Part shown: piece by piece, positions 33,022-45,009 of the stretch | Position numbering within the stretch: position 1 is the stretch's first letter | How the letters are laid out: every line of letters starts with the position of its first letter | The notes under the pieces: generated by a model | Told to the model about the DNA's origin: nothing | What the model saw: the letters and a program-made list of their open reading frames with translations, nothing else | The model's database searches: none | Made by a program: the position numbers and the translations under genes | Source of the DNA: Flabesymbios commensalis | Taxonomy: Eukaryota; Annelida; Polychaeta; Terebellida; Flabelligeridae | Length of the DNA: 64,000 nucleotides | Reading direction: 5' to 3' | NCBI GenBank assembly: GCA_964017125.1 | Contig: OZ024902.1 | Span: 59,073,346-59,137,345, forward strand

Positions 33022-33718
33022 GAGCCTGTTTATATAATAAGAAAGTGAGACAATCTCGCATACAGAGGCAAGTCCCATTTATTTATCATAAACTAGTAAG
33101 GTCTACAGGGAGTATTGCGGAAAAAACCTTTAAAATCATTTTTATTCTAAGTAGGCCCTATACGTAGCCTACTGTGCACATAGATCAAGGTTAGGGAAGT
33201 TTTGACGTTAGGAACGTTTTGCCACAACTGGTTTTTCTCACTAAGAGGTTGATTTTATTTGATCTCTTATTTATTTCGTCAGCGTGCAACAACATTCAAC
33301 AAAATATTTGTTGATTCTGGTCACTTTTGCAGCGGGTGGACATTTTTAAATTTTTATTTCCAAGTAGGCCTATGACAAAAGTACGGGTGGTACCTTTATT
33401 TTCAGTAAAAAACAAAATTGTGGTTCGGTGAATCCATCAAACATAAAATATCTTTGATGTGGCCTAGTAAAAAATCATTCTGGGAGACATCTATTATATT
33501 ATTAAGTATAATTCATCTTCATCATCTAAGGCTGGAAATTATTTCTGTTATCGATTCCAGCTTCCAAAGAATACAAGACACTGGTCGACAGTTAATTAGG
33601 GGACAGTCTAGCCCTTCATCCGCTAAATTCTTTAATTTACTTTTACAATTGAAGTCATCTCGCTTTGCTGTCATTTCATTTAGTTCCTTATAACAGTAGG
33701 TCTACTGCCTTCAATATT
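33022..33718. other. AT-rich DNA; decayed hairpin at 33529-33566
   Basis: GGCTGGAAATT...ATTCCAGCTTCC is a worn relative of the GTCATTTGAAGCTGGAA hairpins. The 91-codon frame at 33418 runs through it and is probably not a gene. Confidence 0.4.
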
Positions 33719-34165
33719 GGGGTCTCAGCAGCAGAAGAATATGGGACTGGGGGTCCCAGCAGCAGAATAATCTGGGGGTCTCAGCAGCAGAAGAATCTGA
33801 TGGTCTCAGCAGCAGAAGAATCTGGGGTCTCAGCAGCAGAAGAATATGGGATTGGGGGTCACAGCAGCAGAAGAATCTGGAGATCTCAGCTGCAGAAGAA
33901 TCTGGGGTTTCAGCAGCAAAAGAATATGAGACTGAGGGTCCCAGCAGCAGAAGAATATGGGATTGGGGGTCTCAGCAGCAAAAGAATATGGGGGTCTTAG
34001 CTGCACAAGAATCTGGGGTCTCAGCTGCTGAATAATCTAGGGGTATCAGCAGCAGAAGAATCTGGCCCTCTGGGGTCTCAGCAGCAGAAGAATATGGGAC
34101 TGGGGGTCTCAGCTGCAGAAGATTCGGGGTCTCAGCAGCAGCAAAGGGGTCTCAGTAGCATGCAG
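33719..34165. repeat. Minisatellite of GGTCTCAGCAGCAGAAGAAT units
   Basis: About fifteen units of 24-40 bases share GGGGTCTCAGCAGCAGAAGA followed by ATCTGG or ATATGGGACTGG. The embedded frames (AAEEYG-type repeats) come from the array. Confidence 0.9.
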
Positions 34166-34548
34166 GGCTTCGAACCTTCCACCTATATCCAGCCTAACGT
34201 TCGATACAGTACTAGTACCGTACTGCTCCTAACAACTGAACAATACAGCGAATGCGATGTGTTGGACGCACAATCCACACAATTGCAACTGCTCGATTTG
34301 TGCAGCTGATTCTCGCAATTATAGCGCCGGATGATAAATACGGCGGGACCAGCCACACGCCACTACCCAAATTGTATAAATGTACATTAAATAAGCAAAT
34401 TTCTGGTAATGTAATAAATACATTATATCAAATGTTGTTTTACGTAAGTGATTTTGCATGTAATTCCAGTGAGTGATTTTGAATGTATTAATTAAATAAG
34501 TTAATACAGTTGGACGAGACACGAGGAGTTGTCAGCATTGTATCAATG

Positions 34549-35560
34549 ACATTTGCTAAGAGGAAAGGAATTAAATGGACTTGGAGAATTTGCTGCACCT
34601 TTCACCACAACAACTCAAATTGTTTATGTTACGTTGTTGAATTTTTCATATATGTAAAATTGTACGATTTGGCACTGCTCAGTCGGTTTCGACGAATAAT
34701 CGTGTTTTTGCGAATTTCTACCTGCCGCCGTAACTACATTTTTAGGTTTTCGATATACGTTGCCACTTAGCTCGGGGGTAACGTGACGCCTGCCACATGC
34801 CGACAGCCGCGTTCCTTACCGATTTCATCTGGGCCGGTTTTGGCTGGGCGAAAACAGGGCTGACGAGCCCTGTTTTTGCCAAGCCTACCGACGCTACCAT
34901 TTCACCACTCTTGACTCAGAGAGTGATGCTAGTGGACGTCTCGCCCCGCCGAGCGCCGATCTGGCTAACATGGCTGGCCGCATTCCCCATCGTGAGCATG
35001 TGCATAGCGAATTGATATTGCCAGATTATCTACAATAAATGAGAGAATGAATTTCATGTAGTTATACTGATTATTTCATCACCCATCACCGACCCGGCTG
35101 GATCAGGACTTAGAGAAGGTTTGAGGTTGGATGCCGGCGGTTCGCACCAACACGGTGACCCCCCCCCCCTCCAACCTCAACAGCTTCTCCTCTGGAAAAC
35201 ATAAAGAGCGGCCTATCTAGCAGAGATACCGGCACTCATAATCAAGGTAGGCTGGATTGTTGATGCCATTTTGCGCACATGTAGGCTAAACAGGGTCTTC
35301 ACATCGAATAATTAAATATGGAATGGGTTGAACCAATTCTGATTTAAAGAATCATCCAACTGCAAAATGGGCATGCGTGGGACGGTCAAGTGTAAGCCAA
35401 CAGTAGCCTATTGAGTACAGATTGACAGCATTAATATCACAGTTCTACGTATATGCCCGGAGAAACCCATTAAGTCCCGTTTTCAAGTGGCGAGAATATA
35501 ACTGGATTTTACTGCCCCTCCCAACCATAAACCCATGAGAGCTGGACTCATTAATATGTG
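34549..35560. repeat. About 1-kb tandem duplication, copy 1
   Basis: The unit begins ACATTTGCTAAGAGGAAAGG and ends GAGCTGGACTCATTAATATG. A GC-rich core at 34790-35020 contains a hairpin with 20-bp arms (34842-34861 and 34866-34885; GACG loop). A C-run flanked by GAGGTTGGA / TCCAACCTC inverted words lies at 35130-35185. No recognisable gene was found. Confidence 0.9.
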
Positions 35561-36579
35561 ACATTTGCTAAGAGGAAAGGAATTAAATGGACTTGGAGAA
35601 TTTGGTCATTGCTGCACCTTTCACCACGACGACTCGAGTTGTTTATGTTACGTTGTTGAATTTTTCATATATGTAAAAGTGTACGATTTGGCACTGCTCA
35701 GTCGGTTTCGACAAATAATCGTGTTTTTGCGAATTTCTACCTGCCGCCATAACTACATTTTTAGGTTTTCGATATACGTTGCCACTTAGCTCGGGAGTAA
35801 CGTGACGCCTGCCACAGGCCGACAGCCGCGTTCCTTACCGATTTCATCTCGGCCGGTTTTGGCTGGGCGAAAACAGGGCTGACGAGCCCTGTTTCTGCCA
35901 AGCCTACCGACGCTACCATTTCACCACTCTTGACTCAGACAGTGGTGCTAGTGGACGTCTCGCCCCTCCGAGCGCCGATCTGGCTAACATGGCTGGCCGC
36001 ATTCCCCATCGTGAGCATGTGCATAGCGAATTGATATTGCCGGATTATCTACAATAAATGAGAGAATGAATTTCATGTAGTTATACTGATTATTTCATCA
36101 CCCATCACCGACCCGGCTGGATCAGGACTTAGAGAAGGTTTGAGGTTGGATGCCGGCGGTTCGCACCAACACGGTGACCCCCCCCCCCCTCCAACCTCAA
36201 CAGCTTCTCCTCTGGAAAACATAAAGAGCGGCCTATCTAGCAGAGATACCGGCACTCATAATCAAGGTAGACTGGATTGTTGATGCCATTTTGCGCACAT
36301 GTAGGCTAAACAGGGTCTTCACATCGAATAATTAAATATGGAATGGGTTGAACCAATTCTGATTTAAAGAATCATCCAACTGCAAAATGGGCATGCGTGG
36401 GACGGTCAAGTGTAGGCCAACAGTAGCCTATTGAGTACAGATTGACGGCATTAATATCACAGTTCTACGTATATGCCCGGAGAAACCCATTAAGTCCCGT
36501 TTTCAAGTGGCGAGAATATAACTGGATTTTACTGCCCCTCCCAACCATAAACCCATGAGAGCTGGACTCATTAATATGA
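35561..36579. repeat. About 1-kb tandem duplication, copy 2
   Basis: A head-to-tail copy of the preceding unit. It differs by a 7-base insertion near 35606 (GGTCATT) and scattered substitutions. The hairpin recurs at 35861-35904. Near identity implies a recent duplication, or possibly an assembly artefact. Confidence 0.9.
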
Positions 36580-36755
36580 ATCAGATTACAGGGTAAACAG
36601 AGCGACTCTGTACCTACATCTTGTACCGTGGCTAATCGGTGTAGCATCAGCAACACAGAACACCAGTTCAATGCTGGTAGGCCAGACGTCGTGGGTAATC
36701 CATATAATAACCATCCGTTTATAGGCTACTTTGGGGCTGCCGAGGCGTTACAGTA

Positions 36756-39218
36756 GGGTCCAAAACCATGATTTCGTGACCAACCTTCGGCAATATTGAG
36801 GTTTGATGATTGTTTTAGGTTTTGGCAAAGAATAAGCTACTATCCTCTCTAGAAAAGGTGGGCGGAATTTTGTGGATCGTAGAAACCAAAATGTCCGCAA
36901 TCGATCACAATGAAAAGCAAGTATTATAATAATAATAATAATAATAATAATATACACTTATATAGCGCCATATCCAACCTCAAGTTGCTCTTTGGCGCTA
37001 CAAACAAAAATGTCAATAAACATGATCAACTTGGTACATTAAGGTGAAAAAATCATAGCATCTCTACAAGTATGCGATAATAAACAAATGACTTTTTAAG
37101 TGTCGCTTAAATTTATCAAGTTTGTTACAGCTTTGTATGTGATATGGTAATTTGTTCCAAAGTAACGGGGCAGCTTTATTAAATGATCTATCACCATATG
37201 TTTTTAACTTTGTGGGAGGCACCACCAACAGATGTTTGGTGCGCAGTGGGCGACATGGAGAATAAGGGATGATACAGTCTTGAAAGTAACTGGGTGCTAG
37301 GCCATGTTGCGCTTTGAAGCAAAGAAGGAGAAGTTTATAGTGTATCCTTTGTCTGATTGGCAGCCAATGCAATTGTTTCAAAAGAGGAGTCACATGATCA
37401 AATTTCTTTCTCCGATATAGAATCCTTGCTGCACTATTTTGAATTCGTTGTATTTTTAAAATACAGCTATTTGGCAAGCCATACAAGAGAGAGTTGCAAC
37501 AGTCAAGTTGAGATGTGACGTGGATGAGATGCTCAGTGGTAACAATCGATCAACAATTTCTAATGTCACCGATCTTTTTCAAAAGAAATTGTGCTTTTTC
37601 ACTTATTTTATCCACTGGTTTCCCAGAGGAACTCAATTTTTGAATGCATTCAGGTAGAAAATGGATTGATGGAGGTCAACCAGTTGATATTTTAGGATGC
37701 ATGTTGCGCTTGGCTGAAAACCGCAAACAATCCCAGATGGCCGCCAGCAGACTTTTGAACAAAATAGATTTTTAACTAATAATCCTATAATAAACTGTAA
37801 TATGTCATTTCCGACTAATTTTGGGGTATAGAACCCATTTCTGGACCCAAAATTACAATTGGAAGCTTCTATAGGACCTTCAGCATCACATAAAGATAAA
37901 ATAAGATCTGTAGGCCTATAGCGGTCATATAGTGCATTTATTACCAGTGGTACAATAGTTACATGTGTCAGATATGTCCCTTGTGGCTAACTGTGGGGCA
38001 CAGGATCTATTTCTAGTATCCATAATGTCATTCTAGGCATCACTGACTTAAATGATATAAATGATATTTATATATATATGAACGGCAGAAATGAATACAC
38101 GCCGTCATAGGAAAATACAACTTTTCCATAAATTATCTAATATTTATTTCTGATATATCGCTACTAACTGACATGTGACGCATAACCTATTTATCACACC
38201 AATAATGTCATTCTAAGCATCGGTGACATTAAAAACCTTATTATGTGACCTTCAAACACTATATCAAGGTAAAAAATTACCAGTAGTTGTCACAGTGAAG
38301 ATGAAACTTTTAGATATTAAAGTGGTCCAATGGCTATATGTGATTTATCATTTTTCACCAGCTTTGGGACACATAATCCATCAGTTATCATTAAAAAATA
38401 GCTGCAATATGTCATTTTAGACGTATATGGTGACTGTGCATCTATGTGAGGACATAAAAGTACAAGTCCTCAAGATCTTACAAATCCAAATTGGACATGG
38501 ATCAAATTCAAACTTGGCGGAATGCAATACCAATAGTATTTTGTTTACTGGATCTTGATAACCTGTTGCTCACAATGTGTTCGCTCCTTTAGAGGTGTGT
38601 AACCTTCCTCGCATCATGTTTGCTAGACCCGTTGAGTTGCCACGCTGGGACAGCATTAAAGTAACATTTGTTCAACTTCAACAAGCGCTTCCAATAGGTA
38701 ATTAAAATTTAAATGCTCTTTGGCCACCCACCATGCCCTATCACCCCCACCCTCACATCATCATCTGTACATCATTCATCTCATTAGTTGACTACAACGT
38801 TTTTATCGTACTTTATCACTTAAATGACCATTTGTGCCGAAAAGTGACGTAAAGCAACAATTTACTACTACTACTGGCCACCCTTTGGATCAAGGTATAA
38901 TGCTTGCGCAAAATAGGAACATGATTCATCAATAACAAGATGGTCTGCATAACCATGACATAGATGTTTCATTTGTTTCATATGAAAATGAAGGTCAAAA
39001 AGCTTATAATTGTAATTTAAGGTTCAGGTTAGTGAGAAATGACATATCACTATTGAAGGATGGCGGCCATTTTGGATTTAACGCTCAGCAAAATTTTGCC
39101 CACCTTTTCTAGAGAGGCATAGGAGCTTATTTTTTGACAAATTCCTTAATCTACCTGAAACTATTATTGTCACACCTCACTTGTCAAAGGTTGGTCAATG
39201 AATCATGGTTTTGAGCCC
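36756..39218. mobile_element. TA-flanked element with long diverged inverted repeats
   Basis: The left end GGGTCCAAAACCATGATTTC and the complement of the right end, GGGCTCAAAACCATGATTCA, start inverted repeats of about 150 bp. Both contain GACCAACCTT, ATAAGCT and CTCTCTAGAAAAGGTGGGC. TA lies at both borders (36754-36755, 39219-39220). Inside are a LINE fragment and a degenerate repeat of about 180 bp (CATAATGTCATTCTAGGCAT at 38021, AATAATGTCATTCTAAGCAT at 38201). No transposase was recognised. A Tc1/mariner-like nonautonomous element is inferred. Confidence 0.75.
36918..37640 (-). mobile_element. CR1/L2-type LINE, C-terminal reverse-transcriptase fragment
   Basis: The minus-strand frame from about 37615 gives DKISEKAQFLLKKIGDI, one in-frame TGA, then TEHLIHVTSQLDCCNSLLYG and, to 37064, IQNSAARILYRRKKF, LKQLHWLPIRQRIHYK, LLLLCFKAQHGLAPSYF, KTYGDRSFNKAAPLLWNKLP and KFKRHLKSHLF. 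This is the thumb/C-terminal region of CR1/L2-clade ORF2 (family knowledge). The 3' end has a TATATAGCGCC / GGCGCTA stem and an (AAT)n tail at 36923-36952. It is 5'-truncated and dead, nested in the long-TIR element. Confidence 0.88.
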
Positions 39219-39220
39219 TA

Positions 39221-39602
39221 CGTTGTCGTGAAATGGAAATGTACATTTAAAACTGATGAAGTATTTAGATGTATTGATATTGTTAAATGTATTGGAGTTG
39301 AATGGAATGGTTACATAGTGACCCTGGTGAGAGGGATAGATGTAGCAGGCATACATATGTAGATACTTTGGGTGTCACATTTCACAGGCCACTACATCAG
39401 AGAGTTCTCTCGGTCTTATCAAAACATTAAGACTCGTAAAACTACCCCCGACCATATCACCTTCTCCTCCCCGGGACCAAAGATCCGGCACCTCCCCAAA
39501 AATTAGCACAGCGCCAGCTTCCACGAATCGTGGTAGAGATCCGGGCATATACGTAGAACTGATCAGCCACTGAAATGATTACAAGATACTACTCAAACTA
39601 GA
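39221..39602. other. Intergenic DNA, no gene seen
   Basis: No repeat family, tRNA-like fold or plausible exon was found here. Confidence 0.4.
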
Positions 39603-39780
39603 CATCGATCCTATGCTGTGTGAATGTTTTGCCAATGTCTGCGACGCTGGCCCAACATTGAACCAACAGTGGATAAATGTACAATGTTTGAGAAAAAATC
39701 CTCCTGCCCAGCAAACACAAATCATTTGTATAACATTTATACAACGTATAAAGTCATACAAATGTTTTGTGTTTACTGGG
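39603..39780. mobile_element. Two adjoining CCCAGCAAACAC-family MITEs
   Basis: At 39603-39700 lies a worn copy with the core GCGACGCTGGCCCAACATTG. At 39717-39780 a compact copy runs from CCCAGCAAACACAAATCATT through TACAACGTATAAAG to TTTTGTGTTTACTGGG. Confidence 0.7.
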
Positions 39781-39879
39781 TGTGAATACAAGCTTGGGGT
39801 CAGGCTGTTTCGACATCCCCGCAGTAATACAGTCAGTTTGTTAGCAAGCCAACGACCAAGTAGGGGCATGGGCTAAGGG

Positions 39880-41455
39880 CTTTGAATTATTAACTGATAA
39901 ATGTCGCTCAAGTATAACTTGCTGTGATTTAAAAAGTATGAACTTGCTGTGATTTGAGAACTTACTCGTAATAAGGCTTTGTGTATGAAACGCTAATACC
40001 ATTATCATTTGTTCAAATCAGTTCAACGTAGACGACGCATTTGAAAAATAAACATAATTGTATTCTGTTTTTACGTTTTTTAAGGATGCAAATTCGATGT
40101 GGGCCCTACACCTGTCGAGGTCCATTGTGCTTGACTTTAAAATTCGATTGATATTGTCTGGAGATAAGAAAAAACTTCAAGCCATATTTCGGCAGATGGT
40201 CAGTTGATCGCAATATGGGGTGAAAGGTCGTCGCATAGTTTACAAAAATTAAAAGAAATTAAAATGTCAGTATTCATGATGTAGGCCTATAGTCATATTC
40301 ATAATATATTTATATGATTTTCTCAAAAAGGTCGGGTAGTTTTTCTTATACTGCAACACCGAGTATGTGGTACTAAAGTCGTGGAATGATATGAATTAAT
40401 CACTTAGGTAATTAAAATAAGCTGCAATGTTATTGTGCGAGTGTCATGCCCTGTGTGAATGAAACAAATACTTGTTATCCGTTATTATTATTGTTGTTAC
40501 ATATAATAAGCTGCCTAAGTTTACATCATTCGCTAATAACAGGGAGCATCTCCGAGCTCATTGTGACTCATTGGTCACATAGGGGGGAGCTACCTATTTC
40601 CAGCTTGTAACCATATATTTTTTTATTAGTTCCCTAAGTTTGCATTATTCCCTAATAACGGGGAATCTTCGAGCTTATTGCGCCTGTGTTTCCAAGGTCA
40701 CATAGGTCGAGCCGCCTGTTTCGCCGATTTCTACATTTATTGTACTTGCATGAGATTATGTTTGATTTAAAAATACCATATAATTGTTAACATTGCTTTA
40801 CTACATACTCCAGTAGGCCCTAACATAATTATGCATCTACGTTATATACATATCTTTAGGTTTCTACGTTTTTCAATGTCTTTTTTGTCTACCATAATAT
40901 GGTATAAAAAAGTCAAGGCCTATATATTATATAGGCCATTTCTTTTTATTCCAAGTACCTAATATTTACATTTTCGAAATATCACAATTTTCGTGTTTTA
41001 TTGTGACTATGTCATTTAACATGATATTAATTTTGCCTGTGATTACCATGCGATTTTACCAAACTAATCATCTTGTATATAGTTCATGGGCAAGAATTGG
41101 TCACCGTATGTCGTTGCAGTTCTTGCTTACCAATTACCAATCATATAATGCCTACTTACACGCTATACATTGTTTTCCTTACAAATAATCAAAATAGACA
41201 ACAAAACACACTAGTCAACATGGTCAATGAAAACGACTTGGAAAAACGTAATTATTGGTCATAGAGATATCTTAACTATAGACGTTTGCTAAACCCAGAT
41301 GTGTATATCCTTAAAACTTGGTGATATTTAGATTTGACATGGCATATATTATATTTTAAAATGAAGTATAGCAGAATTTTTTTTAAATGTGTGTATTTAT
41401 CCTGGGTTGAAATATAAAACACTGAACTTTGCTCTGCATGTAAATCTATATTTTT
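39880..41455. other. AT-rich DNA with one two-unit tandem repeat
   Basis: At about 40505-40600 and 40625-40725 two units share CCTAAGTTTGCATTATTCCC, TAATAACGGGGA, CGAGCTCATTG and GGTCACATAGG. Otherwise no gene is seen. Short frames at 41003-41264 lack protein-like composition. Confidence 0.5.
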
Positions 41456-41459
41456 TATC

Positions 41460-41625
41460 CGGCGTATTTTTACATAATTTGTGTGCTGAATCTGAATCCG
41501 TCGGGTGAAATTCTATAATTGGTGTCCTTCACCTCTAAATATGCAAAACAAAAAATGGACTCCAAAACCACAGCTTTTCTACATTTGTGTTACAAATTAT
41601 TGCACGATTTCTGTATGATTTGGAG
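41460..41625 (+). repeat. Dispersed repeat, inverted copy at 42885-43030
   Basis: TTTTTACATAATTTGTGTGC, TGAATCTGAATCC, GGTGTCCTTCACCT and ATGCAAAACAAAAAATGG recur in reverse complement at 42885-43030. The start of the window (1-35) holds a further scrap of the CAGCACACACAAATTAT end. Confidence 0.65.
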
Positions 41626-41771
41626 TTGATAAATCTATGTATCATGTGTTTCCATCAAAATGATCTATATTGGACCTTCAATTTCAAAATGGTTACCACC
41701 AGCACACAAATAAACACGTTTTTTATGCACGTGAACTATAATATCATAAAACATCTATTTAAAATCTAAGA

Positions 41772-42108
41772 AATAGACTACGTAATACGGCAGATTCGGT
41801 TAAAAAACATTCAAAACTGTGTTTAAGCACATTATATTCTAACATTTGTTGACGTGCTTAGTATTTAGAATTAGTATTTAGTATTTTAATAGTAAATATG
41901 TAAAATGACGTCCATCTTGGATTTTACGATAAACTATAGGTCAGACGACGAACAATGAACATCAGGAATGTTTGTTTCTGCCCAAAGTCATACAAAATCA
42001 TTAAATTGAGCAATTCCGTGCGACAAATAAGAAAAAAGGCTTAAATTACATTCAGATATTGTTGAATAGCTTTTTTTGTTTTGTTTCTTGTTTATATGAA
42101 GGTGAATT
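41772..42108 (+). repeat. Dispersed repeat, inverted copy at 12241-12530
   Basis: ACGTAATACGGCAGATTCGG, AACATTCAAAACTGTG, ACGTCCATCTTGGATTTTAC, GACGACGAACAATGAACATC and TTGTTTCTTGTTTATATGAA appear in order, as in the reverse complement of the distant copy. It is noncoding. Confidence 0.7.
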
Positions 42109-42313
42109 TCGCGGCTATTTTGTATTTTTTATTTCGTCAGTAACGTTTATTCCTAATCCATTATGTTACCACAAAAACGTCTTATTGTCGTCATCATGTT
42201 TATCAGTATACTCATAATAACAGTGAATACATCAAAAACGGCTGCTGTCTTGGATTTAAAGGTCAAATAAAGGTCAATTCTTTCTAAAGACACACGAAAA
42301 AATTATCAATTAA

Positions 42314-42851
42314 AGGGACCCTTTGGGATGAGACATTTTCAATGTTGTCAATTTTGAAATTTAATTTATATAAAGCTATATAGCCTACTGATCTTAACTG
42401 GAAATCCGAAAAAGTCAAAAAACAATTTTAAAGCACCGAAAAAGAGTGAAATAGTTGCATTTCCAGGTCGTATATTGCCATGTAAACAAAACAAGTCAGC
42501 AATATTCAGCACTTTACATCACATATTCCCACGTATCAGACGGTAAGATCAGAGCAGTCGCCGCTAATTGGTGTCTTATAGTCAGGACACGGAGGACACA
42601 CCTGCAGCACTGATTGTCTACCCAACGCTGGGCCGATGCCATCAGCATGTGGCCCAATGCTGTGAAAACATTCAATCGTCCTTCAGGTGGACAAATAGTT
42701 TGTTTGGGTTACTTCTGGTTTTATAGAAATGTTGGTTGGAAATATTTGTAAAAATATGAAAATTCTGAAAAAAATAAAAACATGATCCGTGGGATACACT
42801 ACTTCAGTACGGAATTAAAAACGAAAATTGATGTCATCCCAATGAGCTGCT
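42314..42851 (+). mobile_element. TTAA-flanked MITE, copy 4 (older, single unit)
   Basis: Ends are AGGGACCCTTTGGGATGA and the complement of AGCAGCTCATTGGGATGA, with TTAA at 42310-42313 and 42852-42855. It shows more substitutions and small deletions than the other copies, so it is the oldest copy in the window. Confidence 0.85.
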
Positions 42852-43029
42852 TTAACATATTTTTTAGAAACCAGATTGTGCTTTAATATGCCACAAACTA
42901 TACAAATATGAGGTTTTCTGAACATTTTGGTAGCCATTTTGTGTTTTGCAAATTTGAAGGTGAAGGTCACCAAATATAGAATGTTATACGACAGATTCAA
43001 ATTCAGCACACACAAATTATGTAAAATTA

Positions 43030-43689
43030 AGTAAATAAAAAAGTATACACTAAAATCTGGAGTAAAGTTTCATGTTTCAGATTTCAGCCAAGGCCAATTG
43101 TAAATATACATATTTTCATGAAAGTCTGCGATATTCTTTTATTAAACAATATGTATGAAATTTATATATATAAATAACACATATTTTGAAGAATACACAT
43201 ATCTCGGTTCAGGTAACATAGGGATATATCCAAGAACTACGCTTTATTATGTCGTTTTCTTTAATCATGTTGACGAGTTTGTTTTGTTGTTTATTTTGAT
43301 TAATTTATAATTAAAAAAATGTTTGAGCGTACGTGGAGAGACGACTGCAATGGGTGATGTATTATTAGAACAGAAATTCAATTATCAGTTATATGTTATA
43401 TCGCATGTCCTGATTGGTTAATCAGAAAACCAATGACAAACGTTAGCGTTTCCCTTATTTCGGAAATGGCGGTCATTTTGGGCTGAAAAGAGAGGTTTCC
43501 CTAGGGTTGATTTAGGTTGATTTTTTTCAGACGTTACCTGGCATGACAGGGAAGTCATTTAACCCTAAACTTGTTTTTTATCGACAATGTCCGGGTTCAT
43601 GTCAATTCTTATTAGACTATAATACAAATGTTGAACTGACCTTTTTGGCCTTGCATGAAAGTACTATATATCTACATATCTATAAGGTA
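43030..43689. other. AT-rich intergenic DNA, no gene seen
   Basis: No supported feature was found between the repeat at 42885-43030 and the hairpin at 43690. Confidence 0.4.
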
Positions 43690-43767
43690 CATATCGTCGC
43701 TAAATGATCCTATCTGCCACTCTGACGAGTGTCAGATAGGATCCTTTAGCTCCAAGGCGACGATATG
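43690..43767. repeat. 78-base hairpin (GATCCTATCTGCCACTC family), copy 1
   Basis: Outer arms CATATCGTCG / CGACGATATG and inner arms GATCCTATCTG / CAGATAGGATC enclose CACTCTGACGAGTG. The left arm lacks about seven bases relative to the right. The inner 40 bases are identical to the copy at 48519-48596. Confidence 0.85.
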
Positions 43768-43779
43768 ACTAATGGCGTT

Positions 43780-43961
43780 AAGCAGCACACGATCCACAAC
43801 TTCAAGTGAGAGAAAATTATTCAGATTTGACAAAATGGTGGTCAACTGTTTTCAAATCTTGCTAATTGATGTCACATCTTTTCTTTAACGTGTTTAAATA
43901 AAAAGGTGGTACTTAATGTGCTAATAAAAACACGAAATATTCAGCACCGGCGGTTAAAGGG
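43780..43961. mobile_element. TTAA/CCCTT-family MITE, copy with a clear right end only
   Basis: It ends CACCGGCGGTTAAAGGG followed by TTAA (43962-43965). The interior (GATCCACAACTTCAA, CTAATTGATGTCACATCTTT, TGTGCTAATAAAAA) parallels 47335-47518. The left terminus abuts the hairpin and is not recognisable. Confidence 0.55.
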
Positions 43962-44630
43962 TTAAATGCCCTTTGTCTTTACATCTAACATATTGATGCG
44001 CCATTGTTCAGATATTGTGTGCAACCAGCTGTTGCGTAACATCCCACATGTGGGCTTCATAAAAACCACTCCCGAGAGGTGTGATAAACATGCCTATTGG
44101 TAAAAGGACAAAGTCCTGTAAAACTGATACGTAATTTCAGATTTTGTGTGAGACAGACTTATGAACGGTTTCTTCTTTTGTTTTGTTTTATTTAATAAGA
44201 GACTGTCGCAAAAAAGTTTCTAATGACAATTATAGGCATACTTTTGACATTTAAAAACATTAAAATCATCGTTATTTATCGCTCAAATTAAACCTACATT
44301 CGTATTGATCACAACCTCTTATGAGGGTGCACATGGGTTCTGGAAATTATGGATTCTTTCCACTTCACTTTTTGCCCATTGTTTGGTCTCACTATTCACT
44401 TTTTATAAGGGAAACATGATAAAACTATAGATAAAAATAGATATACATTTTTAGCTTCTTTTTTTACACTATTTATAAACTGCAATCCTCCATGTTCGGG
44501 TCCTAAGAACAGGCGATTCGCCGTTTGTTCGATTCGTATTTTAACCCACGTACACCCTCTCTTATTGATCACATTCGCTGAGCTGCTTTAAAAAATAGTT
44601 TACTTCTGGTTTAGCATAATTTCCATCAGT

Positions 44631-44833
44631 ATCCGAGCTAAATATACGGAATACGGCGTTAGCTCATCGGTGTTGGCTCGATCACTGAAGTTAGGCAACG
44701 CCGGCCCCCATCCCAGCCTGTGCAACTGTCCTCTCATGGCTCTTTCACTGACAGCCAGCGAGAGACGGAATTTCTGTCTATCCCGATCCATAATTGGATG
44801 GTGACCGCCTGGCACACACCAGGTGCTGTATAC
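44631..44833 (+). pseudogene. 5S rRNA-like relic with an internal insertion
   Basis: The first part (44631-44706) has AATATACGG, then AGCTCATCGG...CTCGATCACTGAAGTTAGGC and AACGCCGGCC, which resembles the 5' two-thirds of metazoan 5S rRNA up to the box A region. The last part (44793-44833), ATTGGATGGTGACCGCCTGG then CACACACCAGGTGCTGTA, resembles box C and the 3' end. About 86 bases separate them where 5S normally has about eleven. A minus-strand frame of 133 codons (45001-44600) overlaps and is probably fortuitous. Alternatives are a 5S-derived SINE or a chance likeness. Confidence 0.5.
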
Positions 44834-45009
44834 ACTAGGACATGCGTGCAGCGATGTCGTGGGGCTCAGAGAACCACGTAAATCAGATGGCTCGTCTGAC
44901 TTTACTAGAGTTGGACGTAAAAGAGCCTCAATGGACGTAGGCGCAGTTTCCATCCGGCGAGACTCGAAAAAATCCATAGCACCCGTGGCGCGATAGCACA
45001 ATAGTGCGT

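Noticed and set aside
33719-34165. Coding repeat protein (AAEEYG-type units)
   Set aside because: Units vary in length out of frame and the reading frame breaks repeatedly. It is a minisatellite.
44600-45001. 133-codon minus-strand frame
   Set aside because: It overlaps the 5S-like segment, is not repeated or spliced to anything seen, and matches no family I know. A real exon cannot be fully excluded.
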